A stretch of DNA of 49,324 bases from Palleronia pontilimi (GCF_016412875.1 NZ_JAEKPD010000024.1:1-49324), one strand, 5' to 3'. Shown: positions 1 through 8,432, counted from the stretch's first letter. Program-made: numbers and translations. Notes: generated from the letters alone by a model not told the origin.

Positions 1-421
1 GAAACCCTAGCGATTCCAATAGGTTAAAGAAACCAATCACTTAGGCGACAAGCCTTTGATTTCACGCAATTCCCGATCTGACACCGTCCGTCATTGACCG
101 GCTTTCAACATCCCAAACCGCGCCAAACAGGCGTAGGCAGGTTGACATGGCGTTGACATGCATTGCGCGATCATCAATCGCGCCGCGGGGCAGCGCGGCG
201 GAATTCAGCTTCGGAACGGTGCCCACGAAGAATAGATCGAGTGGATTTTTTCGATGTCCAGGTTCTCTGGCGGGGTCGGTGTATAGTGGCCCCTCTGGCG
301 GCACCAATGGTCGCAAAACGGATAGACGCGCGCGCGGCGACATCCTATCCGGGCTTCATGACCAGTGCTGCCTCCCACATCCCGTCTACCGACCGCATCC
401 TTGCAGGCGTTGTCCTGATGG
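1..421. other. left-end stretch without recognisable gene
   Basis: Short open frames occur on both strands, but none shows a domain or a convincing ribosome-binding site. The stretch directly precedes the IS66 transposase remnant and may be scrambled mobile-element or host sequence. Confidence 0.4.
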
Positions 422-692
422 TTGGGTTTCCTGACCGACGGCCGGGTCGAGATGGACAGCAACGCCGTCGAGCGAACGATCAGGCCGATTGCTTTACAGA
501 GGAAGAATGCACTCTTCGCTGGGCACGATGCGGGAGCGCAAAATTGGGCTGTCATCGCGTGGTTGATTGACACCTGCAAGTTGAACAAAGTCGAACCGCA
601 TGGCGACCTGACAGGTGTACTCTCGGCCATCGTCTACGGGCACAAGCAAAAAGGACATCGATCAACTGCTACCGTGGAACCGGGCGGGATGA
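422..692 (+). pseudogene. IS66-family transposase (TnpC), C-terminal remnant
   Basis: The frame starting near 422 encodes the conserved IS66 C-terminus, with motif NAVERTIRPIALQRKNALF followed by WAVIAWLIDTCKLN and IVYGH. The reading then breaks at a run of A (about 647-651). Shifting by one base restores the typical ending KDIDQLLPWNR and a TGA at 690-692. Everything upstream of about residue 1 of this piece, including the catalytic DDE region, is missing, so the gene is dead. It marks past transposition beside the defence genes. The family call is firm; the exact 5' breakpoint is uncertain. Confidence 0.8.
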
Positions 693-710
693 AGAACCGC
701 TTGCGGTTCT
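693..710. repeat. short palindrome just after IS66 remnant
   Basis: The sequence AGAACCGC-TT-GCGGTTCT is a perfect 8-bp inverted repeat with a 2-base centre, lying directly after the transposase stop codon. It could be part of the IS right end or a weak terminator-like hairpin; there is no following T-run. Confidence 0.4.
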
Positions 711-756
711 CGAACAGCTATTCCGGATCAAGTTGCGGAACGTTCAGGCGACAGCG

Positions 757-1635
757 TCAGGCGAAATCTGCCTCGCAGAACCATTTCGAGGCGGCCAATG
801 CAGAATACAGCGTTCGCTTCCAACCATTTATCGGCAGGTTCGGCTCATTCGCGATCACTAAGAGGTGCTCGCGGAACTGCTCAGAGCTAAATATCCTTAG
901 TGTAGACTTGCGCTGAGATATCAAGGGAGTGAGCTCCGTCCATGCACGAGAGCGGTACCGTGCCTCAAGCTTGCAAGCTCTAAAGTGTGCCGTGACACGT
1001 TGTCGGTCCTTTTCGGGCCAACTAGCTGGTGACCTCACCTCAAAATCAACGACCAAAGGATCTTCATTACGAACGGATGCCGAAGTCCATTTCTCCAGAA
1101 AAAAATGGTCTTCGTCCAAGTACGGATGCAGTGGCTGAGAGTTTTCGTCCGTCGGAAAACTACCTCCCATCCCTTTATTGCAGACTTGACATGCGGGCAC
1201 CAAATTTAGTGGTAGAACGGCGTAAGTTGGGAAGTATGCCTTCGGCAAAAAGTGATCTGCAGTGCCTAGTTCACCTACTTCACCCATTTCCCCCATACCT
1301 CCACAATATGGGCACTCATCGTGGGCGCCCAATTTGATCTGATCGTACATATTTCTTGGTTTACCCTTAGACTTCACAACGCCCTCATCATAAAGGCTCA
1401 CCAACTCACCTTTTAAGAGTGAGCCCAAAACGATCGCCTCTGGATTACCATGAGCAGCCCTTGGGAGATCACACCAGGTTTTGGTCTGCGAGCTTTCATC
1501 AAACCGTCCATATGCTTCGACGACTGTCGGTCGATTGCGCAAAAACTTCTTTCTAAGTAACTCGTCACCTAAACCTGCGACGCTTTCATCGTACAGATTT
1601 ATTGAAGCATAAGGCGGTGCGTCTAACCTCTTCAT
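757..1635 (-). CDS. HNH endonuclease, PtuB-like
   Basis: A 292-aa protein with a zinc-supported HNH nuclease core. CPYCG lies near residue 108, followed by ADHFLPK (the catalytic DH pair), a central NLVPAC and CQVCNK, which gives four cysteines for structural zinc. The DHxLPK form is typical of PtuB proteins of the Septu anti-phage system and of retron-linked HNH effectors. The start codon overlaps the ATPase gene by four bases, so the two are translationally coupled and probably form one complex in which the ATPase controls the nuclease. Codon use is AT-richer than the prophage, which suggests transfer. The HNH assignment is seen directly; the Septu assignment is inference. Confidence 0.8.
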   Translation of the reverse strand: MKRLDAPPYASINLYDESVAGLGDELLRKKFLRNRPTVVEAYGRFDESSQTKTWCDLPRAAHGNPEAIVLGSLLKGELVSLYDEGVVKSKGKPRNMYDQIKLGAHDECPYCGGMGEMGEVGELGTADHFLPKAYFPTYAVLPLNLVPACQVCNKGMGGSFPTDENSQPLHPYLDEDHFFLEKWTSASVRNEDPLVVDFEVRSPASWPEKDRQRVTAHFRACKLEARYRSRAWTELTPLISQRKSTLRIFSSEQFREHLLVIANEPNLPINGWKRTLYSALAASKWFCEADFA

Positions 1636-3158
1636 TCTTTGATATGCCCCTCATCGCGATTAATGATCATCGCCTTGAGAATTCCCCGAGCCTCATTGCC
1701 CAGACTTCCGCCTAGCCTCTCCATGATTTCATCGTACGTCCCACCTTGGCCAACTAGTTCGGACAGTACGGTATGGAATCCTGATCGGGAGACCTCAAGG
1801 CCGAACACGTCTCGGGTCAAGACACCCACATTCTCACCGAAAGTCTCTGTATCTGGGCGCTTTTTCTCTGATACAAGCTTGCTCCGAAAAACCTTCCAAA
1901 CACAAGACCTCGGGATTTCCTGTAAAACGACCGGGGAGTGGGTCGCAATTATCGCGACTGCGTTTCGCGTGTGCAGGAGTTGGCTTAAGCTTCGCATCAG
2001 AGCAGAAAGTAGAGGTGGGTGGAGATGGCTTTCTGGTTCGTCGAATAGCACCAGTGTCTTCTCTTCAACCTTCATCACCAGAAGGGTCATTGCAAGAATC
2101 ACTACCGCGTGCCCAGAGCTCATCTTATCAATCAAAAAGAGCCCACGTTTCTTTAATTCCTCGCCGCGCAGCTCCGCCAATGACAATAGCCGCATATCGG
2201 CGAAATTCTCATCACTTTGGAGGGTTTCAATTGCTTGGATCCACCGGTTTCGCCTGCGATCATCTTCCAAACAAAACGCTAGACCGTCGACAAATTCCTC
2301 AAAAATCTCGACTTTTGATTTTATGATCGCGCCATCATCATCGGCATAATCAGTCAAGCCGATGTATGTGTACGGCGTGTCATCGCCCTCGCCGGGAAGG
2401 TCAAATGGATCGAAAGCGCTAAAAGCAACCGATACTAAACTTCTGAAGTATTCGTTGTTTTTCTCAACCTCTTCAAAGATATCGCGTGTATAAAAGTATG
2501 CTTCCGTCTCCACATGATCGGCAACCGCTTTGACCATTGAATTCAACAGAGTTGTTTTCCCAACTCCGTTTCTACCGATCAAAGCATGCATGTTTGTACT
2601 AGGTGTCGAGCTTGCCCTAACTCGAAAAGGAAGATCGAAACCGGCAAATTTGTCAGAAGGCGGCAGACAAAACCCAAACTTATAATCAGTTAGGAGAACG
2701 TCGCCTCCAAGCACGCTGGCGAATTGATCTCGAATTTTGCTCATTGAGATCGAGCGGAGGTGAGAGACTTCAAAGACCCTTTCGCTCTTTATCGCTTCGA
2801 GAAGGTCCTTGTCCCAAACGACATCGCACATTCGCGTCAGGAATTCGCGTCGCCATTCTTCACTGAAGTCAGCGAATAAGTCTTTATAATATTCGACGTC
2901 CATTCCGAGGGAGAAATAACCTTCACCCAATCTGTCGAAAGTATCGCCCAGCTTTGAGTACGTTGAATCCTCTTCGGTTTGACCGACGAATCCTATCCTC
3001 ACGTTCGACAAGCTGTGACCTGTACCGTCTTCATCGAACACATGGACGGCAAAGCTCGTGACGAAGGAGTAGTCATTCCAGTGATCAATAGTGAGATAAA
3101 CCTCGTTGCAGCCGGACGACGGCGGGCGTCTCTTCGCTGGAATTACATGAAACTTCAT
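1632..3158 (-). CDS. ABC/AAA-type ATPase, PtuA-like defence protein
   Basis: An ATPase of the SMC/OLD/ABC class. Walker A is GRNGVGKTT, the signature-like motif is SSGH (SSGQ is usual), Walker B is LVLFDEPE, and the switch histidine lies in IATHSP. About 190-200 residues precede Walker A and show no domain I recognise; typical PtuA proteins reach Walker A much sooner. I place the start at the ATG at 3158, which has GAGAG seven bases upstream; a GTG at 3203 without a ribosome-binding site would add 15 residues. The protein presumably senses phage and controls the downstream HNH nuclease. Either a divergent Septu-type module or the effector half of another ATPase-HNH system would fit. Confidence 0.8.
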   Translation of the reverse strand: MKFHVIPAKRRPPSSGCNEVYLTIDHWNDYSFVTSFAVHVFDEDGTGHSLSNVRIGFVGQTEEDSTYSKLGDTFDRLGEGYFSLGMDVEYYKDLFADFSEEWRREFLTRMCDVVWDKDLLEAIKSERVFEVSHLRSISMSKIRDQFASVLGGDVLLTDYKFGFCLPPSDKFAGFDLPFRVRASSTPSTNMHALIGRNGVGKTTLLNSMVKAVADHVETEAYFYTRDIFEEVEKNNEYFRSLVSVAFSAFDPFDLPGEGDDTPYTYIGLTDYADDDGAIIKSKVEIFEEFVDGLAFCLEDDRRRNRWIQAIETLQSDENFADMRLLSLAELRGEELKKRGLFLIDKMSSGHAVVILAMTLLVMKVEEKTLVLFDEPESHLHPPLLSALMRSLSQLLHTRNAVAIIATHSPVVLQEIPRSCVWKVFRSKLVSEKKRPDTETFGENVGVLTRDVFGLEVSRSGFHTVLSELVGQGGTYDEIMERLGGSLGNEARGILKAMIINRDEGHIKE

Positions 3159-3211
3159 TTGCGAGCTCTCTGTGGGTTGCTTTTCGTCACGGGACGCCTC
3201 CACCGACTAAC

Positions 3212-3406
3212 TCAGTTTGCACGCTTCGAAAGTTCTGTACCATTTTTTCGAACGAACAAGGAACCCATTGAGAGTGTGACTGAGTTTGTAGCTTCCCAGA
3301 AACCTCGTGGGCAACGGTCAAACAAGTCTATGAAGGGCATTCCCTGATATGGAGCGAACCAGACCCTCAGGCCATAGATTTCTTGTCGACAGACCCAACA
3401 CTTCAA
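3212..3406 (-). CDS. possible small protein upstream of ATPase
   Basis: A 64-aa frame with a TTG start preceded by an AAGGA/GAGAGA stretch. It begins MKCWVCRQE and has one more Cys-Pro at about residue 32, so a small metal-binding fold is conceivable. It lies in the same direction, about 54 bases before the preferred ATPase start, and could be the first gene of that operon. I do not recognise a family, and chance coding is a real possibility. Confidence 0.25.
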   Translation of the reverse strand: MKCWVCRQEIYGLRVWFAPYQGMPFIDLFDRCPRGFWEATNSVTLSMGSLFVRKNGTELSKRAN

Positions 3407-4040
3407 TCTCTCGGTCCTTAGTACCGGGACTATGCATTAGCTGTGATCGCAGAAGAGGACTTGAGCCATTGGCACCTCAGTTTGTCCGCACCAACATCTC
3501 GCAATTGTAGCAAATGGCTGCTGTGACGGGCCGCAGCGTTTCATTCGCTTGCCTTGGCGAACGGCAGTATTGGGCATGTCACATCCCAGAGGCCGAAAAT
3601 AGCTCGCAACTTTGCGGCGTCGGCTCCTTGCGCATGGCTGCCGTTCGACGCCGATGTAGCATCCGATTCTCCGGACTCTTTTCCTATCCTTCACCGCACC
3701 TTGCGTCGAGGTCCGTCTGTCCAGCTTGGGGTCAGTTCACAACGTGAAGATCAAGTTTACCTCACGTTCCACACCAACGACCAATCCTGCCGCCGCGTTA
3801 CCCACAGATTCCTGCTTCGCCCCTATTGCTCCCGTTTCTGTCGAATGCGAAATACACGCATGAGGTGAGCAGGCCTCAATCAGAATCATGACAGGACGAC
3901 CCATTTCGCGCAGAAGTGTTGAAGAAGGCGATCGCACGCCCTGACCTTTTGCGCCCGGATTTTCCTGTCTTGCCATAAAAACATGGTCAGCAGGGCACAG
4001 GCATGGTCTCTCCTCTGGCCCAATTGAGGAGGGGGTCGCC
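3407..4040. other. intergenic stretch, no supported gene
   Basis: Roughly 630 bases between the defence pair and the integrase-side genes. Frames on both strands are arginine/serine-rich and overlap each other without ribosome-binding sites. I see no tRNA, terminator or clear repeat. The left end of the prophage could lie here, but no attachment core was identified. Confidence 0.4.
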
Positions 4041-4640
4041 GTGGCATTACCACCGCGCGTGTTTTTTTCGCTTTATGAAGTCTCAGTCCGTTGGGATTGT
4101 TCTGTCGCCGACATCGCGGGATGGGCATCACAGGGCAAGCTGAAGATCATGACGGGGATCGGCCTTGTCCGTTGTGGCGATGCCATGGTGGCGGGCCCGG
4201 TGACCCTGTCACCGATGGACCAGCTGCCCCTGTTTCGCCGCAGCGGACCCAGCCCGACCGAAGGTGCCATGCAACGCATCCTGCCACCCGATGCCTCGAA
4301 CTGGCTGATCATCACAGACCCGCCGGATGGCGTGCCGGTGGCGGTGGCGGATATGTTGATCCGCGCGGAGGAGGTTTTCGGCTTCGAGGACGAGCACGAC
4401 CTGGTTCGCAAGGCCGCTGCGGGCGCGAATGGCGGACAGCCCTATGATTGGGCAGGCATGAACATCGCCCTGATCCGGCGCATCCATGATCAGGGCCTGC
4501 CCGCCACACAGGCCGAACTCATTGCGGAGATGCAGGACTGGTTTGCCGATCAGGCTGGAGGCGCGAGGATCCCCGACAGCCGCAGCATCCGCAGGCGGAT
4601 CACGCCGATCTGGCATGAGTTGCGCCGCGAAGAGGCCTGA
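4041..4640 (+). CDS. hypothetical protein beside integrase
   Basis: A 199-aa soluble protein starting at GTG, with a strong GGAGGGGG about six bases upstream. The N-terminus (SLYEVSVRWDCSVADIAGWASQGKL) looks like a MerR/Nu1-type helix-turn-helix in which a residue pair leads into a recognition helix and a KL wing. The C-terminus is charged (SIRRRITPIWHELRRE) and could be a second helical DNA-binding part. It converges on the integrase gene with a 25-base gap. It may regulate excision or be host DNA next to the att site; function unknown. Confidence 0.6.
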   Translation: MALPPRVFFSLYEVSVRWDCSVADIAGWASQGKLKIMTGIGLVRCGDAMVAGPVTLSPMDQLPLFRRSGPSPTEGAMQRILPPDASNWLIITDPPDGVPVAVADMLIRAEEVFGFEDEHDLVRKAAAGANGGQPYDWAGMNIALIRRIHDQGLPATQAELIAEMQDWFADQAGGARIPDSRSIRRRITPIWHELRREEA

Positions 4641-4665
4641 CGGGCCCCAAACAACGCGGCGCAGG

Positions 4666-5994
4666 TCAAGCGGACTTTTGATCGTCGGCCAGGTTCCTCG
4701 GCGCGGCATCGCCATCATGCACGATCTTCGGCCTGGGCCGGAGCATGCTGGCCACGGCATCGACACCGGCGCGCAGGGGCGAATCCATCAGGTGCGCATA
4801 GCGCTGGGTCGTCTGCATCTGGCTGTGGCCCAGAAGCTTGCCGATCATCTCCAGCGACGCCCCGCCGCTGACCAGCAAGGACGCGAAGGTGTGGCGCAGG
4901 TCGTGGATCCGCACCTCGGGAAGCTTGGCCTCTTTCTGCATGTTGATCCAGAAGCGACGAATTTCCTTGACCGGCTGGCCCGGCACATCGCCGGGAAAAA
5001 GCCACGGGGTGCCCTTTGACACCACCAGTTGGCGCTGGCGCACAATGGCGGCGACCTCGGCCGAGATCGGAATACGGTGGATCTTGCGCTGCTTGGTGGT
5101 GGTGGCGGGCTTTGCCCAGCTGCCCAGCTCCAGATTAAACTGCTCAAACCGCGCCTGCCGCACCTCGCCGACCCGGCTGCCGGTCAGCAGGCACATCCGG
5201 ATGATCCCCGCCGCGCGCTGATCCTCAGCCCCGTCCAGTGCCTCGGCCAGCCGCGCGATCTCGTCTTGCGACAGGAACCGCTCGCGGGCGTTCTCCACCC
5301 TTTTCCTGAAGCCCGCCGCCGGATTGTCCGTGCGCCAGCCCCAGCTGATGGCAAGCGTGAACATCTTGCGCAGCACCTCGCCCGTCCGGTTGGCGCGGAT
5401 CGGGGTCGGCTTTGACCCTTGCAGCTTGCGCGCCCGGTTGTTGGGTTTGTCTTTCGAAGGCCGCGCCCGGCCCTTGGCGATGATGTTCAGCAGTTTCGCC
5501 ACATCATGCGGCGTGATCTCACTGACCAGTTTGTTGCCCCAATGGGGTGCGACGAGTTTCGTCAGCATGGACCTCTGGTCAGATGCGTTGGTTTTGGCCA
5601 GATGCGGAAGATGCTCGTCCATGTAGCGCGCGATCATGTCGTTGATCCTTGGGGCCTCGCGCAACTCACCCCGCGCGCCAAGGGGATCGTGGCCATCGTC
5701 AATCTCGCGGCGCAGGTCCTTGGCGCGTTCGCGCGCAGCTGTCACCGTCCATTCCGGCCAGCGCCCGATGGCCATGCGGCGCTGGGCCCCGGCATACCGA
5801 TAATCAAGCGCAAACGACCGGTTGCCCGACCGCAGGATGCGGATCGAAAACCCCCGCACCTCGGTGTCGAAGATCTGATAGTCGCGCCCCTTCGCAGGGA
5901 TCGCCTCCCGCACCGATTTATCATTCAATCGCAATCTGTTGACCAACTCAGCACGTCCTTTCACCTGTGACACAGGCGTAGATTCGCCCCACAA
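4666..5994 (-). CDS. int: tyrosine-family phage integrase
   Basis: A site-specific recombinase of about 440 aa. The N-terminal arm-binding domain (DUF4102-like, ending in the segment FALDYRYAGAQRRMAIG) precedes a core-binding domain and a C-terminal catalytic domain. The catalytic residues are visible: Arg in TGSRVGE, Lys in the TTKQRKIHRI hairpin, HxxR in HDLRHTF, His in LLGHSQ, and the nucleophile Tyr in QRYAHL. It integrates and excises the prophage. The first start offered is a weak TTG; GTG codons a few residues on are alternatives and none has a good ribosome-binding site. It reads outward from the prophage early region, as usual for an integrase at the left end. Confidence 0.93.
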   Translation of the reverse strand: MWGESTPVSQVKGRAELVNRLRLNDKSVREAIPAKGRDYQIFDTEVRGFSIRILRSGNRSFALDYRYAGAQRRMAIGRWPEWTVTAARERAKDLRREIDDGHDPLGARGELREAPRINDMIARYMDEHLPHLAKTNASDQRSMLTKLVAPHWGNKLVSEITPHDVAKLLNIIAKGRARPSKDKPNNRARKLQGSKPTPIRANRTGEVLRKMFTLAISWGWRTDNPAAGFRKRVENARERFLSQDEIARLAEALDGAEDQRAAGIIRMCLLTGSRVGEVRQARFEQFNLELGSWAKPATTTKQRKIHRIPISAEVAAIVRQRQLVVSKGTPWLFPGDVPGQPVKEIRRFWINMQKEAKLPEVRIHDLRHTFASLLVSGGASLEMIGKLLGHSQMQTTQRYAHLMDSPLRAGVDAVASMLRPRPKIVHDGDAAPRNLADDQKSA

Positions 5995-6014
5995 TCAAGC
6001 CAAGCACACACACC

Positions 6015-6087
6015 GGGGTGGCGGGGAGGCGCAGGGTGGCACCGGATTGCCAGATCCGTGCCACCCGTTGTTTTGCTGGGTTTTGCG
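6015..6087. repeat. left arm of 73-bp imperfect inverted repeat
   Basis: Pairs with 6376-6448 on the opposite strand over 73 aligned bases without gaps; by eye roughly four of five positions match. It begins GGGGTGGCGGGGAGGCGCAG and ends near TTTTGCG. Each arm itself contains GGTGGC and GTGCCACC in opposite orientation, so each arm is also partly palindromic. Confidence 0.75.
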
Positions 6088-6375
6088 AAAAATCTGGCAA
6101 GTGCGGCTCACGCGGTGGTGACATGCAACGGGTCGCGCAGCGCGCATTGGCGCCAGATTCACCAGCGCGTTTTGTAAATTTCCAATGAAATCAGGGGGTG
6201 GCGCGGTTTTGGCGGAGCGATGCCACCCTGCCACCCAACTGAAACCCCGCGTGCGCTGCCGAGTGTCGCCCGATCCGGGCCGATGCGGTGCGAACAGGCA
6301 CAACCGCCCCCGGCGCGGTGCTCGCGGGCACGCCTGCCCGTCCTGCGCCTGAGCAGTCCCTCTGCACGCCAGACG

Positions 6376-6448
6376 CGCAAACCCCAATAAAACAAGGGGT
6401 GGCACGCAATGCCAATTCCGGTGCCACCCTGCGCCTTCCCGCCACCCC
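6376..6448. repeat. right arm of 73-bp imperfect inverted repeat
   Basis: Reverse-complement partner of 6015-6087. The best conserved part is the outer segment around GGCGCAGGGTGGCACCGG on the minus strand; the centre between the two boxes has diverged. It ends about 65 bases before the first early gene. Confidence 0.75.
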
Positions 6449-6513
6449 TTTGCGTCTGCGTCTTTTGGATCCGGAAATCGGCCCGCTTCGGGCGATCAAC
6501 GGGAGACAAGAGC

Positions 6514-6759
6514 ATGCGAGATACCGGAACCTCAGAGCGATCCGCGCCAGGTGGCGTGTTGACCGGCTGGATCAGCCGCCTCGATCTGGCGCTTGAACTG
6601 GATCTGACGGTGGACACGCTGCGCCGCTGGGAGGCGCGACGCTTCGGGCCGCCCTGCGTGCGCGCGGGCCGCAAGGTCTATTACCGCCGTGACGCGGTGC
6701 AGGACTGGCTGCAACAGCAGGAACTGCCGAGCCCCCGGCGCGCGGGAGGTCGGCGATGA
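6514..6759 (+). CDS. small helix-turn-helix (MerR/excisionase-like) protein
   Basis: An 81-aa protein starting at an ATG with GGGAGA about eight bases upstream. The segment LALELDLTVDTLRRWEARRFGPPCVRAG is a MerR-type helix-turn-helix, followed by a YYRRDAVQDWL wing of the kind found in excisionases. It is the first gene after the integrase and repeat region, so it may act as the recombination directionality factor or as an early regulator. Its stop overlaps the next start (ATGA). Confidence 0.75.
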   Translation: MRDTGTSERSAPGGVLTGWISRLDLALELDLTVDTLRRWEARRFGPPCVRAGRKVYYRRDAVQDWLQQQELPSPRRAGGRR

Positions 6760-7022
6760 AGCCGCACCTTTCCGTTCGCAAACACTCTGCGCGGGACGCA
6801 GCGCGCACGGACTGGATCGACGAGCGGCGGCGCGAGGCCCGCGCCGTCGTGGCCGATGTGGTCCACCATTCCGATCATCTGATCCGGCTGGCCTGCAATG
6901 TGCTCGTTCAACATGGCGAGACGATTGAGGAACGCGAGGACGCGCGCATCCTGCTAGTGGTGGTCGATGCAAGGCATCCCACGCGGGGCAACCACCGGCC
7001 GGATCCGGAGGTGGGGTCATGA
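6756..7022 (+). CDS. hypothetical phage early protein
   Basis: An 88-aa, strongly charged protein (Arg, Asp, Glu and His rich) with no recognised domain. It overlaps the preceding gene by four bases and the following VRR-NUC gene by four bases, so it belongs to the same translationally coupled early operon. Function unknown. Confidence 0.6.
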   Translation: MKPHLSVRKHSARDAARTDWIDERRREARAVVADVVHHSDHLIRLACNVLVQHGETIEEREDARILLVVVDARHPTRGNHRPDPEVGS

Positions 7023-7414
7023 AGCGGCGCGGCACCCCCGAGGCCGATCTGCAACGCGCGGTGGTGCAGGCGCTGCGCGTTGCCCTACCGCGCACGGCCA
7101 TCATCCATCACTGCGCCAACGAGGTGACCGAGGCTGGCCCCCGCGGCGCAAAGCGCCAGGCGATCCTCGTCGGCATGGGCGTCCATGCGGGCTTTGCCGA
7201 TCTGATGATCCTCTGCGATGGCCGCGTTCTGTTTCTCGAGCTGAAGGCCCCGAAAGGGCGGCTGCGCCCGACGCAGGAGGCCTTCCGGGATGCGGTGCTC
7301 ACGCAGGGCTTCGGCTGGGCACTGGTGCGCAGTCTCGACGATGCGCTGGGCGCGCTGGCCGATCACGGTTTTACAACCCGCATCGCGCCCCCAGCTCGGA
7401 GGCTCGCGCCATGA
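7019..7414 (+). CDS. VRR-NUC domain nuclease
   Basis: A 131-aa stand-alone VRR-NUC (PD-(D/E)XK superfamily) protein. Motifs in order are an N-terminal E-x-x-LQ helix (PEADLQRAVVQAL), GFADLMIL with the metal-binding Asp, FLELKAPKG with the ExK pair, and LRPTQEAF with the conserved Gln. Phage members of this family act in DNA metabolism, often as structure-specific (Holliday-junction or flap) nucleases. Its place in the early operon fits a role in replication or recombination. Confidence 0.85.
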   Translation: MKRRGTPEADLQRAVVQALRVALPRTAIIHHCANEVTEAGPRGAKRQAILVGMGVHAGFADLMILCDGRVLFLELKAPKGRLRPTQEAFRDAVLTQGFGWALVRSLDDALGALADHGFTTRIAPPARRLAP

Positions 7415-8427
7415 GCCATGACGCCACCAACTGGGCTATCAAACAGCGCGGGTTGAAGCCCACCACCAAGATCGTGCTCTGGCATCTCTGCGACCGGTTC
7501 AACCCGGACTATGGCTGCTTTCCCTCGCAGGCGCGGCTGGCCCATGATTGCGAGATCAGCCGATCGACGCTGAACGATCACCTGCGCCAGCTTGAGGCAG
7601 GCGGCCTGCTGCGCCGCGTGCCGCGCATTCACCCCGTCACCAAGCGGCAGATGCCGACCCGCTATATTCTGGGGTTCGAGCCGGGCTTTACACCAGATGA
7701 TCCAACCCCGTGTCCAGAAACCGGACACGGCGATAACGATGCCGAAAACCCCTTTGCGGGAACAGAGGATCGGGCGGATGAACCTTCTTCTGTGCCCGAG
7801 CCGTGTCTGAATTCCGGACATGGAAAGGACGCGGGAGCCGTGTCCGATTTTGACCCCGACCCGTGTCCGGAAAAAGGCCAAAGCCGTGTCCGAAATCCGG
7901 ACACTAACCTTGTAAGAGAACCCCTAAGTAAACCAGTAAAAGAGGAGGAGGACGCGCAGGCGCGAGATTCCGATTTTGATCGGTTCTTTGACGAGCTGCT
8001 CTCGGCGCTGGGCTTTGCCGCCAATGCGATGCTCCCTGCCTGGTGGCAGGGCTGGCCAGCGCGGCAGCATGTTTGTCGTTGGCGTGATGAGCTCGGTCTC
8101 TCCACGGATCGGATCATCGAGACCGCCACCGAGACCCGGCGCGATCATCCGAACCCGCCTGATGGGCCCAAAGCGCTGGATCGGTTCATGGAACGCGCTG
8201 CCCAGCGCGATGCGTTGGACGCTGCCAATTCCGTAAAAACCAAGCGCAGCCGCAAGGCCCAAGGCACGCCACCGCCCAGCCCGGATGAGCTGGCGGCCTT
8301 CTATGCGGCCAAGGTCAATTCCGAAGAATATCTGCCCCCCAGCATGATCAGTAACGCCATGTGCGAGGCGATGCTGGCCCGCAGGTTGGTTACATCGGAC
8401 AGGCTGCGGCAACGGGGGGTGTGGTGA
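7411..8427 (+). CDS. winged-helix replication-initiator-like protein
   Basis: A 338-aa protein starting at the ATG that overlaps the VRR-NUC stop. Residues 1-90 are a winged helix-turn-helix (CFPSQARLAHDCEISRSTL, then LRQLEAGGLLRR) of the type in phage replication proteins such as lambda O and DnaD/DnaT relatives. The middle, about residues 100-170, is low-complexity and coincides with repeated DNA palindromes. The C-terminal part (FDRFFDELLSALGF to the end) is helical. It probably opens replication and recruits host or phage helicase. An in-frame extension upstream to 6967 is rejected because it runs through two other genes. Confidence 0.7.
   Translation: MSHDATNWAIKQRGLKPTTKIVLWHLCDRFNPDYGCFPSQARLAHDCEISRSTLNDHLRQLEAGGLLRRVPRIHPVTKRQMPTRYILGFEPGFTPDDPTPCPETGHGDNDAENPFAGTEDRADEPSSVPEPCLNSGHGKDAGAVSDFDPDPCPEKGQSRVRNPDTNLVREPLSKPVKEEEDAQARDSDFDRFFDELLSALGFAANAMLPAWWQGWPARQHVCRWRDELGLSTDRIIETATETRRDHPNPPDGPKALDRFMERAAQRDALDAANSVKTKRSRKAQGTPPPSPDELAAFYAAKVNSEEYLPPSMISNAMCEAMLARRLVTSDRLRQRGVW
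7710..7904. repeat. iteron-like palindrome cluster inside replication gene (candidate origin)
   Basis: Three 19-bp sites fit GTGTCC-N7-GGACAC: 7710-7728, 7803-7821 (one mismatch in each arm) and 7886-7904. A degenerate fourth lies at 7863-7881, and a lone left half is at 7840. The left halves at 7840, 7863 and 7886 are spaced exactly 23 bases apart. The third full site is in a different reading frame from the first two, so the repetition is kept at DNA level. An AT-rich segment follows (about 7905-7945). This resembles the lambda ori within gene O. Confidence 0.6.
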
Positions 8428-8432
8428 ATGGC

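Larger units (their letters stand above)
5995..6513. other. gene-free region between integrase and early operon
   Basis: About 520 bases with no supported coding sequence. It holds the long imperfect inverted repeat described separately and several GCCACC/GGTGGC boxes, including a pair near 6221-6237. Plausible roles are integrase arm sites, control region of the early operon, or partition/replication sequence. Confidence 0.5.

Noticed and set aside
3437-3868. Several 77-104 aa frames on both strands
   Set aside because: They overlap each other, are Arg/Ser/Cys-rich and lack start signals or domains.
6967-7410. N-terminal extension of the replication-like protein
   Set aside because: It crosses the 88-aa and VRR-NUC genes in another frame; the ATG at 7411 has the expected overlap with the preceding stop.
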